In this document: positions 7,823 through 15,281 of the stretch, one piece after another
Position numbering within the stretch: position 1 is the first letter of the stretch
How the letters are laid out: the number at the start of each line of letters is the position of its first letter
Assembly: GCF_021952865.1 (NCBI RefSeq)
Contig: NZ_CP040792.1
Location: forward strand, 186,001-250,000
DNA length: 64,000 nt
Source: Clavibacter californiensis
GTDB lineage: Bacteria; Actinomycetota; Actinomycetes; Actinomycetales; Microbacteriaceae
Reading direction: 5' to 3'
The notes under the pieces: model-generated
The model's database searches: none
The model's input: only the letters and a program-made list of their open reading frames with translations
Told to the model about the DNA's origin: nothing
Program-made: the position numbers and the translations under genes

Positions 7823-8761
7823 TCAGGTCAGGCTCGGCGCCTCGAACGGGTACGCGACGTAGGCGAACCGGCGCGAGTCGGGCGCCCAGCTCGTGACGTT
7901 GATGGTGCCCTGGCCGCCGGGGAAGGCGGCGAGGTCGCGCGTGCGGTGGCTCTGCCGGTCGATGACGCGGAGGATCACGTCGTGGTCGGCCGGGTGGCCG
8001 AGCGTGCCGGGCGGGAAGCTGAGGTAGACGATGTGCTCGCCGTCGGGCGATGGGTGCGGGAACCAGTTGACGCGCTCGTCGGCGGTGAACTGGTGCGTGT
8101 CGGAGCCGTCGGTGCGCATCGTGAACAGCTGGGCGTGGCCCGGCAGGTCGGATCCGCGCTCGGAGTTGAAGTAGAGCCAGCCGCCGTCGGGCGAGAACTC
8201 GGCGCCGTCGTCCGGGAAGCCGTCGTCGGTGAGCTGCGTGGTGGGGCCGCCGTCGACGGGCACGAGGTGGATGTTCGTGGTCCACTCGCCGCGCGCGTCG
8301 ACCTGGCCGCCGATGACGCTGAGCGTCGTGCCGTCGGGCGAGACGCCATGCAGGTAGTTCTTGAAGCGGAGCGCCGGATCCCGGTCGGCCGTGATCCGCC
8401 GGCCCGGCCCGCCCGCGCCGTCGTTCCAGAGCACGCTGTAGAGGTGGCCGTCGCGGCCGGAGACGTACACGTGCGCGCCGTCGGGGGACATGACGTGGTC
8501 GTTGTTGATGGGCGGGACGCCGCCGAGATCGACCGCCTGGAAGTCGACCGCGGGCTCGGGCAGGTCGGGATCCGGCTCCTCCGGGTCGGGCGCCGGCAGC
8601 CGCCACAGGCCACCCTCCGCGTTGACGACGAGCCAGCGTCCGTCGGGCGTCCAGTTCGGGGCCTCGATGTGCAGCACGGCCGACTCGGCGACCATGCGCT
8701 CGGCGCCCGTCTCCACGTCGACGACGAGGAGGCGGGCCAACTGGCCGTCGCGCAGCGTCAC
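7823..8761 (-). CDS. TolB-like beta-propeller protein
   Basis: A 312-residue soluble beta-propeller. Several blades carry the WD40-like/PD40 pattern SPDG: LTDDGFPDDGAEFSPDGGWLYFNSERGS, FPHPSPDGEHIVYLS and SWAPDSRRFAYV. This family includes TolB C-terminal domains and biopolymer-transporter-like proteins; no peptidase domain or signal peptide is present, so it is probably cytoplasmic. The GTG start overlaps the stop of the sugar isomerase gene by 4 bp (GTGA), so the two are co-translated. That suggests a role in the same sugar pathway, perhaps as a sugar-binding or lactonase-like enzyme, but no catalytic residues can be named. Confidence 0.75.
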   Translation of the reverse strand: MTLRDGQLARLLVVDVETGAERMVAESAVLHIEAPNWTPDGRWLVVNAEGGLWRLPAPDPEEPDPDLPEPAVDFQAVDLGGVPPINNDHVMSPDGAHVYVSGRDGHLYSVLWNDGAGGPGRRITADRDPALRFKNYLHGVSPDGTTLSVIGGQVDARGEWTTNIHLVPVDGGPTTQLTDDGFPDDGAEFSPDGGWLYFNSERGSDLPGHAQLFTMRTDGSDTHQFTADERVNWFPHPSPDGEHIVYLSFPPGTLGHPADHDVILRVIDRQSHRTRDLAAFPGGQGTINVTSWAPDSRRFAYVAYPFEAPSLT

Positions 8762-9846
8762 GCGGTGGATCCGGCGGTGCCGTCGGCGGGCGTCGCGGCG
8801 GACGTCGCGGCGGACGTCGCGGCGGGCGCATCGTCCCGGTTGTTCGCGAACGCCGAGTCGAAGAGGCTGTCGGGCGTCGGCCAGAGGAGGGAGCGGACCC
8901 GGGCGAGGGCGTCGGGGGCTCCGTGCAGGCGGTCCATCCCCGCATCCTCCCACTCGACGGAGACCGGGCCGTCGTAGCCGATGCTGCGCAGGGCCCGGAA
9001 GGCGCGTTCGAAGGGCACGTCGCCGTGGCCGACCGAGACGAAGTCCCAGCCGCGGCGCGGGTTCCCCCAGGGCAGGTGGGAGCCGAGCCGGCCGCCGCGA
9101 CCGTCCGTCGTGACGCGCGTGTCCTTGGCGTGCACGTGGTAGATCCGGTCGGCGAAGTCGAGGAGGAAGCCGACCGGGTCGATGCCCTGCCACATCATGT
9201 GACTGGGATCCCAGTTGAGGCCGAAGCCGGGGCGGTGCCCGATGGCCTCGAGCGTGCGGCGCGTGGTCCAGTAGTCGTAGGCGATCTCGCTCGGGTGCAC
9301 CTCGAGCGCGTACCGCACGCCCTCCCCGTCGAACACGTCGATGATCGGGTTCCAGCGGTCGGCGAAGTCCTGGTAGCCGGCGTCGATGACCGACTCCGGC
9401 ACCGGCGGGAACATCGCCACGTACGGCCAGATGCGGGATCCGGTGAAGCCCGTGACGCGCGTGACCCCGAGTGCGGAGGCCGCCTTCGCGGTGAGCTCCA
9501 GCTCCTCGGCGGCGCGCTGGCGCACGCCCTCCGCCTGGCCGTCGCCCCAGACCTTGGAGCGCAGGATCGCCTGGTGCCGGAAGTCGATGGGGTCATCGCA
9601 CACGGCCTGGCCGGTGAGGTGCTGCGAGAGGGCGTGCACCTCGAGGCCGTGGCGCTCGAGGATCTCGCGGCGGCCGCGGAGGTACGCCGGATCCTCGGCC
9701 GCGCGCCACACGTCGAGGTGCTCGGCGGAGCACGCGATCTCGAGGGCGTCGAACCCCCAGCCGCTCGCGAGCCGGGCGACCTCCTCCAGCGGCAGGTCGG
9801 CCCACTGGCCGGTGAAGAGCGCTACGGGGGTGGTGATCTGGGGCAT
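8758..9846 (-). CDS. Sugar phosphate isomerase/epimerase family protein
   Basis: A 362-residue TIM-barrel protein of the xylose-isomerase-like AP-endonuclease-2 fold. Likely metal ligands are in ALEVHPSE (Glu), NWDPSHM (Asp/His), IYHVHAKDT (His, Asp) and VSVEWED (Glu), as in inositol catabolism and sugar epimerase enzymes. The chosen ATG has GAGAGGG just upstream. The C-terminus is a low-complexity tail encoded by three 12-bp repeats (AATS AATS AAT). It is the first gene of a pair with the beta-propeller. Substrate unknown; family members act on keto-sugars or inositols. Confidence 0.85.
   Translation of the reverse strand: MPQITTPVALFTGQWADLPLEEVARLASGWGFDALEIACSAEHLDVWRAAEDPAYLRGRREILERHGLEVHALSQHLTGQAVCDDPIDFRHQAILRSKVWGDGQAEGVRQRAAEELELTAKAASALGVTRVTGFTGSRIWPYVAMFPPVPESVIDAGYQDFADRWNPIIDVFDGEGVRYALEVHPSEIAYDYWTTRRTLEAIGHRPGFGLNWDPSHMMWQGIDPVGFLLDFADRIYHVHAKDTRVTTDGRGGRLGSHLPWGNPRRGWDFVSVGHGDVPFERAFRALRSIGYDGPVSVEWEDAGMDRLHGAPDALARVRSLLWPTPDSLFDSAFANNRDDAPAATSAATSAATPADGTAGSTA
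8789..8824 (+). repeat. Three tandem 12-bp repeats inside the isomerase gene
   Basis: Unit GACGTCGCGGCG, two perfect copies and one with a single change. It encodes a repeated Ala-Ala-Thr-Ser in the C-terminal tail. The 12-bp period keeps the frame, so copy number can change without breaking the gene. Confidence 0.85.
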
Positions 9847-9886
9847 GGTTCCCTCTCGTCGACGGTGACGGTGCGGTGCGTGCGGT

Positions 9887-9938
9887 GGCGCGGCCCGGTG
9901 ACGGCGCGCGGGATCAACGCTACACACCGGGCCGCGCC
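9887..9938 (-). terminator. Inverted repeat after the LAP operon
   Basis: GGCGCGGCCCGGTG pairs perfectly over 14 bp with its complement across a 24-nt loop, 16 nt after the stop of the last transporter gene. It may end the LAP transcript; the long loop also contains the leader region of the isomerase gene. Confidence 0.5.
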
Positions 9939-9954
9939 CGCTTCCGGGTGGCCG

Positions 9955-10737
9955 TCAGCGAAAGTTCGCCGACTGCGTGCGCTGGTAGCCCGCGAGGGTG
10001 ATGCCGCCGAGCAGCACCGCCCACGCCGCGAGGAGGATCAGCGGGATCCCCATGACCGCCGTGTCCTGCCGGGCCGCCGCGCTCGTGAGCGTGCTCCACG
10101 CGCCGGTCGGCAGCAGCACGGTGAGCGACTCCCATGGCGTGCCGCTCGTGTCGCCGCCCGTGAACAGGCCGCCCGCGAACGACAGGGGCAGGTACACCAG
10201 GTTGGCGAGCCCGAGCGCACCGCGGGCGGGGAACCAGTAGCCCATCGCGAGGCCGAGCAGCGCCATCGGCACGGCGCCGGCGAGCACGGCGAGCGCGACG
10301 GATCCGAGCGTGGCCGCGTCCACCCGGACGCCGCCCGCGAGGATCCCGACCGCGACCACCGGGATCACGAAGACGACGCCGAAGACGCACGCGACCGTGA
10401 GCTTGGCGGCCAGCCGGATCCACGCGGGCACCGGCGCGGTGAACAGCCACCGCTCCCACGGCGACTCCCTCGCCGATGCCACGCCCACGCCGAACTGGAA
10501 CGTCACCGTGCCGAGCACCGAGAACAGCACGTAGCCGAGCAGGACGCTGAGCCGCGCGCTCGGCGGCCCGCCCTGCGGCAGGCCGACGACCGCGTAGATG
10601 AGCACGGGGTAGGCGAGGAGCGGCAGCACGAAGGCCGGCATGCGCGCGTTCTGCGCGAGCTCGCTCACGACGTGGGCGCGGTAGATGGCGAGGCGGCGGG
10701 CCGCGGTCGGGCGGACCGGCATCGGCGCGGCGGTCAT
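9955..10737 (-). CDS. LAP exporter, ABC-2 type permease
   Basis: A 260-residue integral membrane protein with about six membrane segments, the first near residue 30 (AFVLPLLAYPVLIYAVVGLPQ). It matches ABC-2 type permeases that export antibiotics and lipids. The start ATG overlaps the ATPase stop as ATGA; an ATG three codons earlier is possible but the overlap is the pattern used throughout this cluster. It should pair with the ATPase to export the modified peptide and perhaps give self-protection. It is the last gene of the operon and is followed by a large inverted repeat. Confidence 0.85.
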   Translation of the reverse strand: MTAAPMPVRPTAARRLAIYRAHVVSELAQNARMPAFVLPLLAYPVLIYAVVGLPQGGPPSARLSVLLGYVLFSVLGTVTFQFGVGVASARESPWERWLFTAPVPAWIRLAAKLTVACVFGVVFVIPVVAVGILAGGVRVDAATLGSVALAVLAGAVPMALLGLAMGYWFPARGALGLANLVYLPLSFAGGLFTGGDTSGTPWESLTVLLPTGAWSTLTSAAARQDTAVMGIPLILLAAWAVLLGGITLAGYQRTQSANFR

Positions 10738-11690
10738 CGGGCGCATCCCGCGTGATCCTCGGCGCGCGACGGATCGGCGGGGATCGCGTCCGCGCCACCC
10801 GCCAGCACGCGCTCCACGATCTCGCCGAGCCCCGGCTCCACGACCGTGAGGCGGGGCTGCGGCACGGCGGCGAGCACCAGCCCGGCGACGACGTCGGAGC
10901 GGTCGGTGTCGATGACCCACCGGATCCGCTCGGCGCCCCGGGGCTCCTCCCCCGCCTCGGGCACCGCGCCGGACGACCGCAGGCGCCGCGCCTCGGCGGC
11001 GGTCGCGTCGAAGCCGACCCGCCGCACACCGGCCAGCCCGCGGAAGTCGGCGGCGGTCCAGTGGCCGACGACGCGCCCGTGGTCGAGGCAGACGACGGTG
11101 TCGGCGAGCGCGGCGACCTCCTCCATGTCGTGCGAGGCGAGGAGCACGGTGCGCCCGGAGTCGCGGACCGCCGCGATGGCGTCGCGCACGGCGGCCCGGC
11201 CCGGGATGTCGAGCGCCGCGGAGGGCTCGTCGAGCACCACGACAGGCGTCCCGGCGCCCACCACGCACGCGAGCGCGACCCGCCGCCGCTCGCCGCCGCT
11301 GAGGCCGCCGGTCTGGCGCGACGCGAGGCGGTCGAGGTCGAAGCGGTCGATCGCGGCGGCCGGGGTGAGCGCGGCGGCGTGCGGCACGAGGGCGAGCGCC
11401 AGCACCTCGCGCACCGTGAGGTACTCGGGGAAGGCGAGAGCCTGCGGCATGACCGCGACGAGCGCCGCGGTGGGCCCGCCGCGACGCACGTCGTGGCCGA
11501 GCACGCGCGCCCGGCCCGCATCCGGGCGCCGGGTGGCGGTGAGCACGTCGATGGCGGTGGTCTTCCCGGATCCGTTCGGCCCGAGCAGCGCGTGCACGAG
11601 CCCCGGCGCGAGGGAGAAGGACGCGGCGTCGAGCGCGCGCGTCCGGCCGAAGGTGCGGGTGATCCCCTCGAGCTCGATCGCGTCAGTCAT
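10734..11690 (-). CDS. LAP exporter, ABC ATPase
   Basis: A 318-residue ABC ATPase. Walker A is GPNGSGKTT (about 35–43), the signature is LSGGERRRVAL (about 135), Walker B is VVVLDEPSAALD (about 153–164) and the H-loop is ASHDMEEV. After the nucleotide-binding domain there is a ~100-residue C-terminal domain, as in drug exporters of the DrrA/CcmA group. The gene overlaps the dehydrogenase gene by 8 bp and the permease by 4 bp. Its place in the LAP operon implies export of the mature peptide. Confidence 0.9.
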   Translation of the reverse strand: MTDAIELEGITRTFGRTRALDAASFSLAPGLVHALLGPNGSGKTTAIDVLTATRRPDAGRARVLGHDVRRGGPTAALVAVMPQALAFPEYLTVREVLALALVPHAAALTPAAAIDRFDLDRLASRQTGGLSGGERRRVALACVVGAGTPVVVLDEPSAALDIPGRAAVRDAIAAVRDSGRTVLLASHDMEEVAALADTVVCLDHGRVVGHWTAADFRGLAGVRRVGFDATAAEARRLRSSGAVPEAGEEPRGAERIRWVIDTDRSDVVAGLVLAAVPQPRLTVVEPGLGEIVERVLAGGADAIPADPSRAEDHAGCAR

Positions 11691-12651
11691 GGGATGCCTC
11701 CTCCGCGGCGAAGCGGCGCGCCCCCGGCTCGGCGCCGCCGAACGAGATCGCGTACAGGGACGACTGCGTCACCCCGTCGAGCCCGAGCACCGCGTCCAGC
11801 TCGTGGTCGACGAAGCCGACCCAGCCCAGCACCGGCAGCCCCAGCGCGGTCGCGACCAGGAGCGCGTTCTGCCCGACGTGACCCGCCTCCAGCAGGGTGA
11901 GCCGGTAGCCCCGGAGTCCGTACTTGCAGCGCGAGCGCTCGAAGCTGCCCGTGATGACGACGGTGACCGCCGCCGTCTCGGGGATCGGCGCCATGAGCGA
12001 CGGCGCCGCGCGGTGGAACCGCGCGAGCCGCCCGTCGCGGTCGAGCCCGGACACGTCGACGAGCGTCTCCTCCAGCGGGTCGAGCTGGTGGATCCCCGGC
12101 TCGAGCCCCACGACCGACCGCGCGACCACGTGCAGGTCGAGCGGGTACAGCCCGCCGCCCGAGGGCACGAACCGCCCGGGCGTGCCATCGCCGCGCGGCC
12201 CGTAGGCGAGGCGCAGCACGGTCGCCAGCTCGGCCAGCTGGACCGGCCGCCCGAGCCTGCGCGGCTCCGCCGACCGGCGCGCCGCCAGCGTCGCGCCCAG
12301 CTCGTGCCGCAGCGGGAGCGCGCGCGGCAGGGGCAGGGCCGGGAGCAGCCGCGGCGCGGAGGTCGCTCCACCGGGACCGGCGTCGGCGACGCCCTGCGCC
12401 TCCTGCGCCATCTGGTGCGCGTACCGCACGTCGGTCCAGCCGGGGTGGGTGATCCTCGTGATCTTCGACGCCTCGTGGAAGTCCTCCGCGGGGTCGCCCG
12501 TCGACCGGTCGACGGCGCCCCCGACGCTGAAGATCGGCCCCACGCTCCCGAGGGAGCGCGCGGACGCGGGGGTGCCGGCATCCGCCGCCACGGACGGACC
12601 CGTCGGGGCCTCCGCGCGCTCGGGGGTGGCGTCGGTCTCGATGGTGCTCAT
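11683..12651 (-). CDS. SagB-type FMN-dependent azoline dehydrogenase
   Basis: A 322-residue nitroreductase-fold protein that oxidises thiazolines/oxazolines to azoles using FMN. The N-terminal SagB hallmark is FHEASKITR (about 58–66). FMN-binding motifs are RRSAEPR and PSGGGLYPLDLHV (about 168–180). The catalytic Lys-Tyr pair is in KYGLRGYRLTLLEAGHVGQN (about 244–263). All key residues are present, so the enzyme should be active. An N-terminal ~45-residue low-complexity stretch precedes the domain. The ATG lies 58 nt after the YcaO stop, the largest gap in the operon. Confidence 0.92.
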   Translation of the reverse strand: MSTIETDATPERAEAPTGPSVAADAGTPASARSLGSVGPIFSVGGAVDRSTGDPAEDFHEASKITRITHPGWTDVRYAHQMAQEAQGVADAGPGGATSAPRLLPALPLPRALPLRHELGATLAARRSAEPRRLGRPVQLAELATVLRLAYGPRGDGTPGRFVPSGGGLYPLDLHVVARSVVGLEPGIHQLDPLEETLVDVSGLDRDGRLARFHRAAPSLMAPIPETAAVTVVITGSFERSRCKYGLRGYRLTLLEAGHVGQNALLVATALGLPVLGWVGFVDHELDAVLGLDGVTQSSLYAISFGGAEPGARRFAAEEASHD

Positions 12652-12709
12652 GGGATCCTCCTGGTGCGGCGGGCTGTGGGACGGCGGCGGGGACGGGCGG
12701 TGGCGGCCG

Positions 12710-13972
12710 TCACGGGAACGGATGCGGGACGGGGACGAGGTCGGCCGGCCGGTCGATGGCGGGCCCGTCGCGCCACCGCCGGTATAGGCGCGGGTGGCCG
12801 AGGAACCGCGCGGCGTGCACCACGTCGAGCGCCACGAGGTCGGGGCTCAGCGCGCGCACCACGTGGAAGCCGGCCGCACGCACCTCGGGTGCCGTGATGT
12901 CCGCGAGCAGCACCTCGATGCCCTCGCGGTCGAGCCCGGCGACGACCTCCGCCCAGCTGTCCGGGCCCCCGACGGCCGCGACCCGCTCGTCCGAGGCGTC
13001 GAGCGGGGCCGTGAGCGGACCCGCGGACGGGCGGCAGTGCAGCCGGATGTGGTCCTCGAACTCGACCACGTCCGCCGCGTCGATGGTCGGCTCCGCCAGC
13101 AGCCGCAGGCACCAGTTGTGCGTGTGCAGCGCCTCGCGGACCGCGTTGAGGATCGCCCGGTCGAGCCGGAAGTCGGCCGCGCATCCCACCGCGACGCCGA
13201 TGCGGTCGCTGCGCATGACCGCGAGGAGCACGGGCACGTCCGCCGCCGCGTCCAGCACGCGCACCGAGAACGACGCGCCGAACCGGCCGCACAGCTCTTC
13301 CAGGCGCTCGAGCTCCCGGAGCGTCTCGTCGGTGAGCCGGGAGCTGCCGCGCCAGTCGAATGCCGGGGGCCTGGATCCTCGGAGCCACGAGCGCTGGAAC
13401 GCGTCGCGCTCGATGAGCTCCAGCACCGCGCGGCCCGCGGCGAACCCGAAGTGCGGCCCCGCCGCGACGCCGGACGAGGTGGCCGGCTCGACGTGCGGCT
13501 CCCGGTGCCCGTCCGCCCGGTGCGGGTCGTCGAACACCACCATCTGCGCGGGGACGTGCACCGCGTCGCCCCGGTGCAGGGACCGCGCCGGCATCCAGGT
13601 GAGGAGGTCGCCCGGCCGGGCGCGCTCGTAGTGGAAGGCCGGATCCTCGTGCTGCGTCGGGTGGAAGCGCTGGAAGGCGTCCGGCCCCACCTGGCGGGCG
13701 TCGGCGCCGAGGGGCGCGCGGAACCCGCCGGGGGCGCCCGCGAGCGACATGCGCTCGACGGCCTCGCCGATGCACGACCTGCGCGCCTCCATCCGGGACC
13801 CGCCCGGCCCCATGCTGAAGCGCTCGGACTCCGTGCCGGTGAGGAACCCGGTGTCCGCGGAGCGGCCCGAGTACAGCGCGTCCGGGATGGCGTCGGGCGT
13901 GAAGGCCATGGGATGCGCGTGCTCCACGAGCCCCGTGTACGGACTCACGACGCCCGCCCCGCCGCGGCTCAT
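12710..13972 (-). CDS. YcaO-domain cyclodehydratase (SagD-like, D protein)
   Basis: A 420-residue YcaO protein, the ATP-using enzyme that turns Cys/Ser/Thr of the precursor into azolines. Visible ATP/Mg motifs are SRMEARRSCIGEAVER (about 59–74) and the second cluster with AAGRAVLELIERDAF (about 182–196). The protein ends exactly in PVPHPFP, the proline-rich PxPxP C-terminus needed for activity in azoline-forming YcaO enzymes. The ATG overlaps the stop of the C-protein gene by 4 bp, which fixes this start although the frame stays open further upstream. C and D are separate proteins here, not fused. Confidence 0.93.
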   Translation of the reverse strand: MSRGGAGVVSPYTGLVEHAHPMAFTPDAIPDALYSGRSADTGFLTGTESERFSMGPGGSRMEARRSCIGEAVERMSLAGAPGGFRAPLGADARQVGPDAFQRFHPTQHEDPAFHYERARPGDLLTWMPARSLHRGDAVHVPAQMVVFDDPHRADGHREPHVEPATSSGVAAGPHFGFAAGRAVLELIERDAFQRSWLRGSRPPAFDWRGSSRLTDETLRELERLEELCGRFGASFSVRVLDAAADVPVLLAVMRSDRIGVAVGCAADFRLDRAILNAVREALHTHNWCLRLLAEPTIDAADVVEFEDHIRLHCRPSAGPLTAPLDASDERVAAVGGPDSWAEVVAGLDREGIEVLLADITAPEVRAAGFHVVRALSPDLVALDVVHAARFLGHPRLYRRWRDGPAIDRPADLVPVPHPFP

Positions 13973-14880
13973 GCCCGCCACGGCGAGACGATGCCGGCGT
14001 AGGGGCGGGGGCCGCACGTGCCGCAGCGCGCGACGCGGAACACGGCGTGCGCCTCGGCCTCCATGACCTTCGGCTCGATGACGAGCACGGTGCTGGCGAC
14101 GAGCCAGTCGTGGGCGTGGATCCACCGGGCGGCGTAGCGCGCGGCGAACCCCGCCGTGATGGCGTCGAGGCTCGGGTCGCGCGGCACGACGGCGACCGCG
14201 TCGGCCGCCGCGGCGTGATCCGCGGCGAACGGCGTGGTCGACGCCCAGCGCAGCGCGACGCACTCGAGGCACGGGCCCTCCCCGGGCACCACCACCGGCC
14301 CGACGAGCTGGAAGCGGCCGTCGAACGGGTGCACCGGGAGCCACGGGCGCCCCGCGGCGTGCATGCGCGCGCCGACCTCGCGGAGGACCGGCCGGGAGCC
14401 GACCGCGATGACGAGGTCGGCGTCGTGCTCGTCGCCGAGCTCGGCGGAGGGGAGGGCCTCCGCCAGGCCCGTGAGCAGCGACGGGATCATGTCGCCCACG
14501 AGCGCGACCCGGGCGGGCGACGCGGGGTCGCGCACGGGACCGAGCCCGGTGCGGTCGCCGCCGTTGCGCCGCGCCTCGTCGAGGACGTGCGCGAGCTCGT
14601 CGGGGACGGATCCCGCGGAGCCGGACGGCGACCCGACCACGACGTCGCGCAGCACGAGCTCGTCGACCAGGTGCGCCACGGCGGGGGCGTGCGCGGCGAA
14701 GGCCCGATCGAGGTCCGCGCGGGTGAAGGGACGGGAGAGGAGGCGCGACACCGCGGAGACGGCGTCGCCCGAGGGCAGCTGCAGGGAGACCAGCTCGCGA
14801 CCGCCGAGGAGGTGGAGGGTGTCCTCCACCTCCCCGACGGCGTAGCGGGGACTCACCGAGTACGTGGTCGACGAATCCAT
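13969..14880 (-). CDS. E1-like TOMM partner protein (SagC-like, leader-binding C protein)
   Basis: A 303-residue protein of the ThiF/E1-like TOMM 'C protein' family that binds the precursor leader and activates the YcaO enzyme. The N-terminal ~90 residues are the winged-helix peptide-clamp region (FTRADLDRAFAAHAPAVAHLVDELVLRD). The E1-like middle follows (ARVALVGDMIPSLLTGLAEAL). The structural zinc site is CLEC (about residue 204) with CGTC near the C-terminus. It starts 10 nt after the precursor stop, has no strong ribosome-binding site, and so probably relies on translation of the precursor. Its stop overlaps the YcaO start. Confidence 0.88.
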   Translation of the reverse strand: MDSSTTYSVSPRYAVGEVEDTLHLLGGRELVSLQLPSGDAVSAVSRLLSRPFTRADLDRAFAAHAPAVAHLVDELVLRDVVVGSPSGSAGSVPDELAHVLDEARRNGGDRTGLGPVRDPASPARVALVGDMIPSLLTGLAEALPSAELGDEHDADLVIAVGSRPVLREVGARMHAAGRPWLPVHPFDGRFQLVGPVVVPGEGPCLECVALRWASTTPFAADHAAAADAVAVVPRDPSLDAITAGFAARYAARWIHAHDWLVASTVLVIEPKVMEAEAHAVFRVARCGTCGPRPYAGIVSPWRA

Positions 14881-14890
14881 GCGCGGGCGA

Positions 14891-15121
14891 TCAGCGAGGC
14901 TGCTGGTGGCCGCTGCCGCTCGACGAGCACGTCGTGCTGCAGCACAGGGTGACGTCGCCCATCACCATCTCCTCCTCCGCGCCGCGGTGCGTGATGGTGA
15001 AGCCGAAGGCCTCCGCCAGCAGCGCGTCCGACGCTGCGTCGCCTGCGGCCGCCGGGGCGACCTCGGGCGCGGTGGTGGGCAGCAGCTGAGCCGGGGCCGC
15101 CGTTTCCATGAGCAGTGACAT
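14891..15121 (-). CDS. LAP/TOMM precursor peptide
   Basis: A 76-residue peptide with a strong AGGAAGG ribosome-binding site 7 nt before its ATG. The first ~58 residues are an acidic leader with a hydrophobic patch (LLAEAFGFTITH, about 34–45). The C-terminal core is CCSTTCSSSGSGHQQPR (residues 60–76), with ten residues that could be cyclised (Cys 60, 61, 65; Thr 63, 64; Ser 62, 66, 67, 68, 70). This start of contiguous Cys, then Thr-Thr-Cys, then GSG recalls the streptolysin S core; it does not match the Arg-led plantazolicin core. The tail HQQPR cannot be cyclised. No protease gene is adjacent, so the cleavage site is unknown. Confidence 0.88.
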   Translation of the reverse strand: MSLLMETAAPAQLLPTTAPEVAPAAAGDAASDALLAEAFGFTITHRGAEEEMVMGDVTLCCSTTCSSSGSGHQQPR

Positions 15122-15156
15122 TGCCGTTCCTTCCTCTGGGTGGGTGGGACGACGCC

Positions 15157-15165
15157 TTTCTAGCA
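15157..15165 (-). promoter_or_regulatory. Possible extended -10 box for the LAP operon
   Basis: TGCTAGAAA on the minus strand, an extended -10 form, about 36 nt before the precursor ATG; no good -35 accompanies it. It lies in the 160-bp gap shared with the divergent YqaJ gene. This is the best candidate I see, not a firm call. Confidence 0.35.
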
Positions 15166-15201
15166 CGATCTTCCGTGACCTGGGCAGATGCGCATTACCT
15201 G

Positions 15202-15230
15202 TTGACAACCCATCCGCGAGGCGGCACGAT
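15202..15230 (+). promoter_or_regulatory. Promoter candidates for the YqaJ nuclease gene
   Basis: TTGACA followed after 17 nt by CACGAT. A second option is TACCCT at 15269–15274, 7 nt before the GTG start, which would give a leaderless transcript. The -35 sits inside GTTGACAAC, a small palindrome, so it could also bind a regulator serving the divergent LAP operon. Confidence 0.4.
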
Positions 15231-15281
15231 CCGCCCGCGTCGAGGCGGCCCGGGTCGGATCCGACGCGTACCCTGGAGCCC

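Larger units (their letters stand above)
9955..15121 (-). other. LAP/TOMM biosynthetic gene cluster (thiazole/oxazole-modified peptide)
   Basis: Six minus-strand genes in the order precursor, E1-like partner (C), YcaO cyclodehydratase (D), SagB-type dehydrogenase (B), ABC ATPase, ABC permease. Gaps are 10 bp (precursor–C) and 58 bp (D–B); the C/D, B/ATPase and ATPase/permease junctions overlap. The set is complete for a linear azol(in)e-containing peptide: leader recognition, ATP-dependent cyclisation of Cys/Ser/Thr, oxidation to azoles, export. No leader protease, methyltransferase or dedicated immunity gene is inside it. Confidence 0.9.

Noticed and set aside
8789..8824. CRISPR-like short repeats
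   Set aside because: The units are 12 bp, directly adjacent, without spacers, and inside a coding sequence.
13973..14344. N-terminal extension of the YcaO protein
   Set aside because: The frame is open for another 124 codons, but that stretch lies inside the C-protein gene and is Arg/Gly-rich. The ATG overlapping the C-protein stop fits the operon pattern.
14891..15121. Plantazolicin-type or thiopeptide precursor
   Set aside because: Plantazolicin cores start with Arg and lack contiguous Cys; thiopeptide clusters need a lanthipeptide-like dehydratase and a cycloaddition enzyme, which are not present here.
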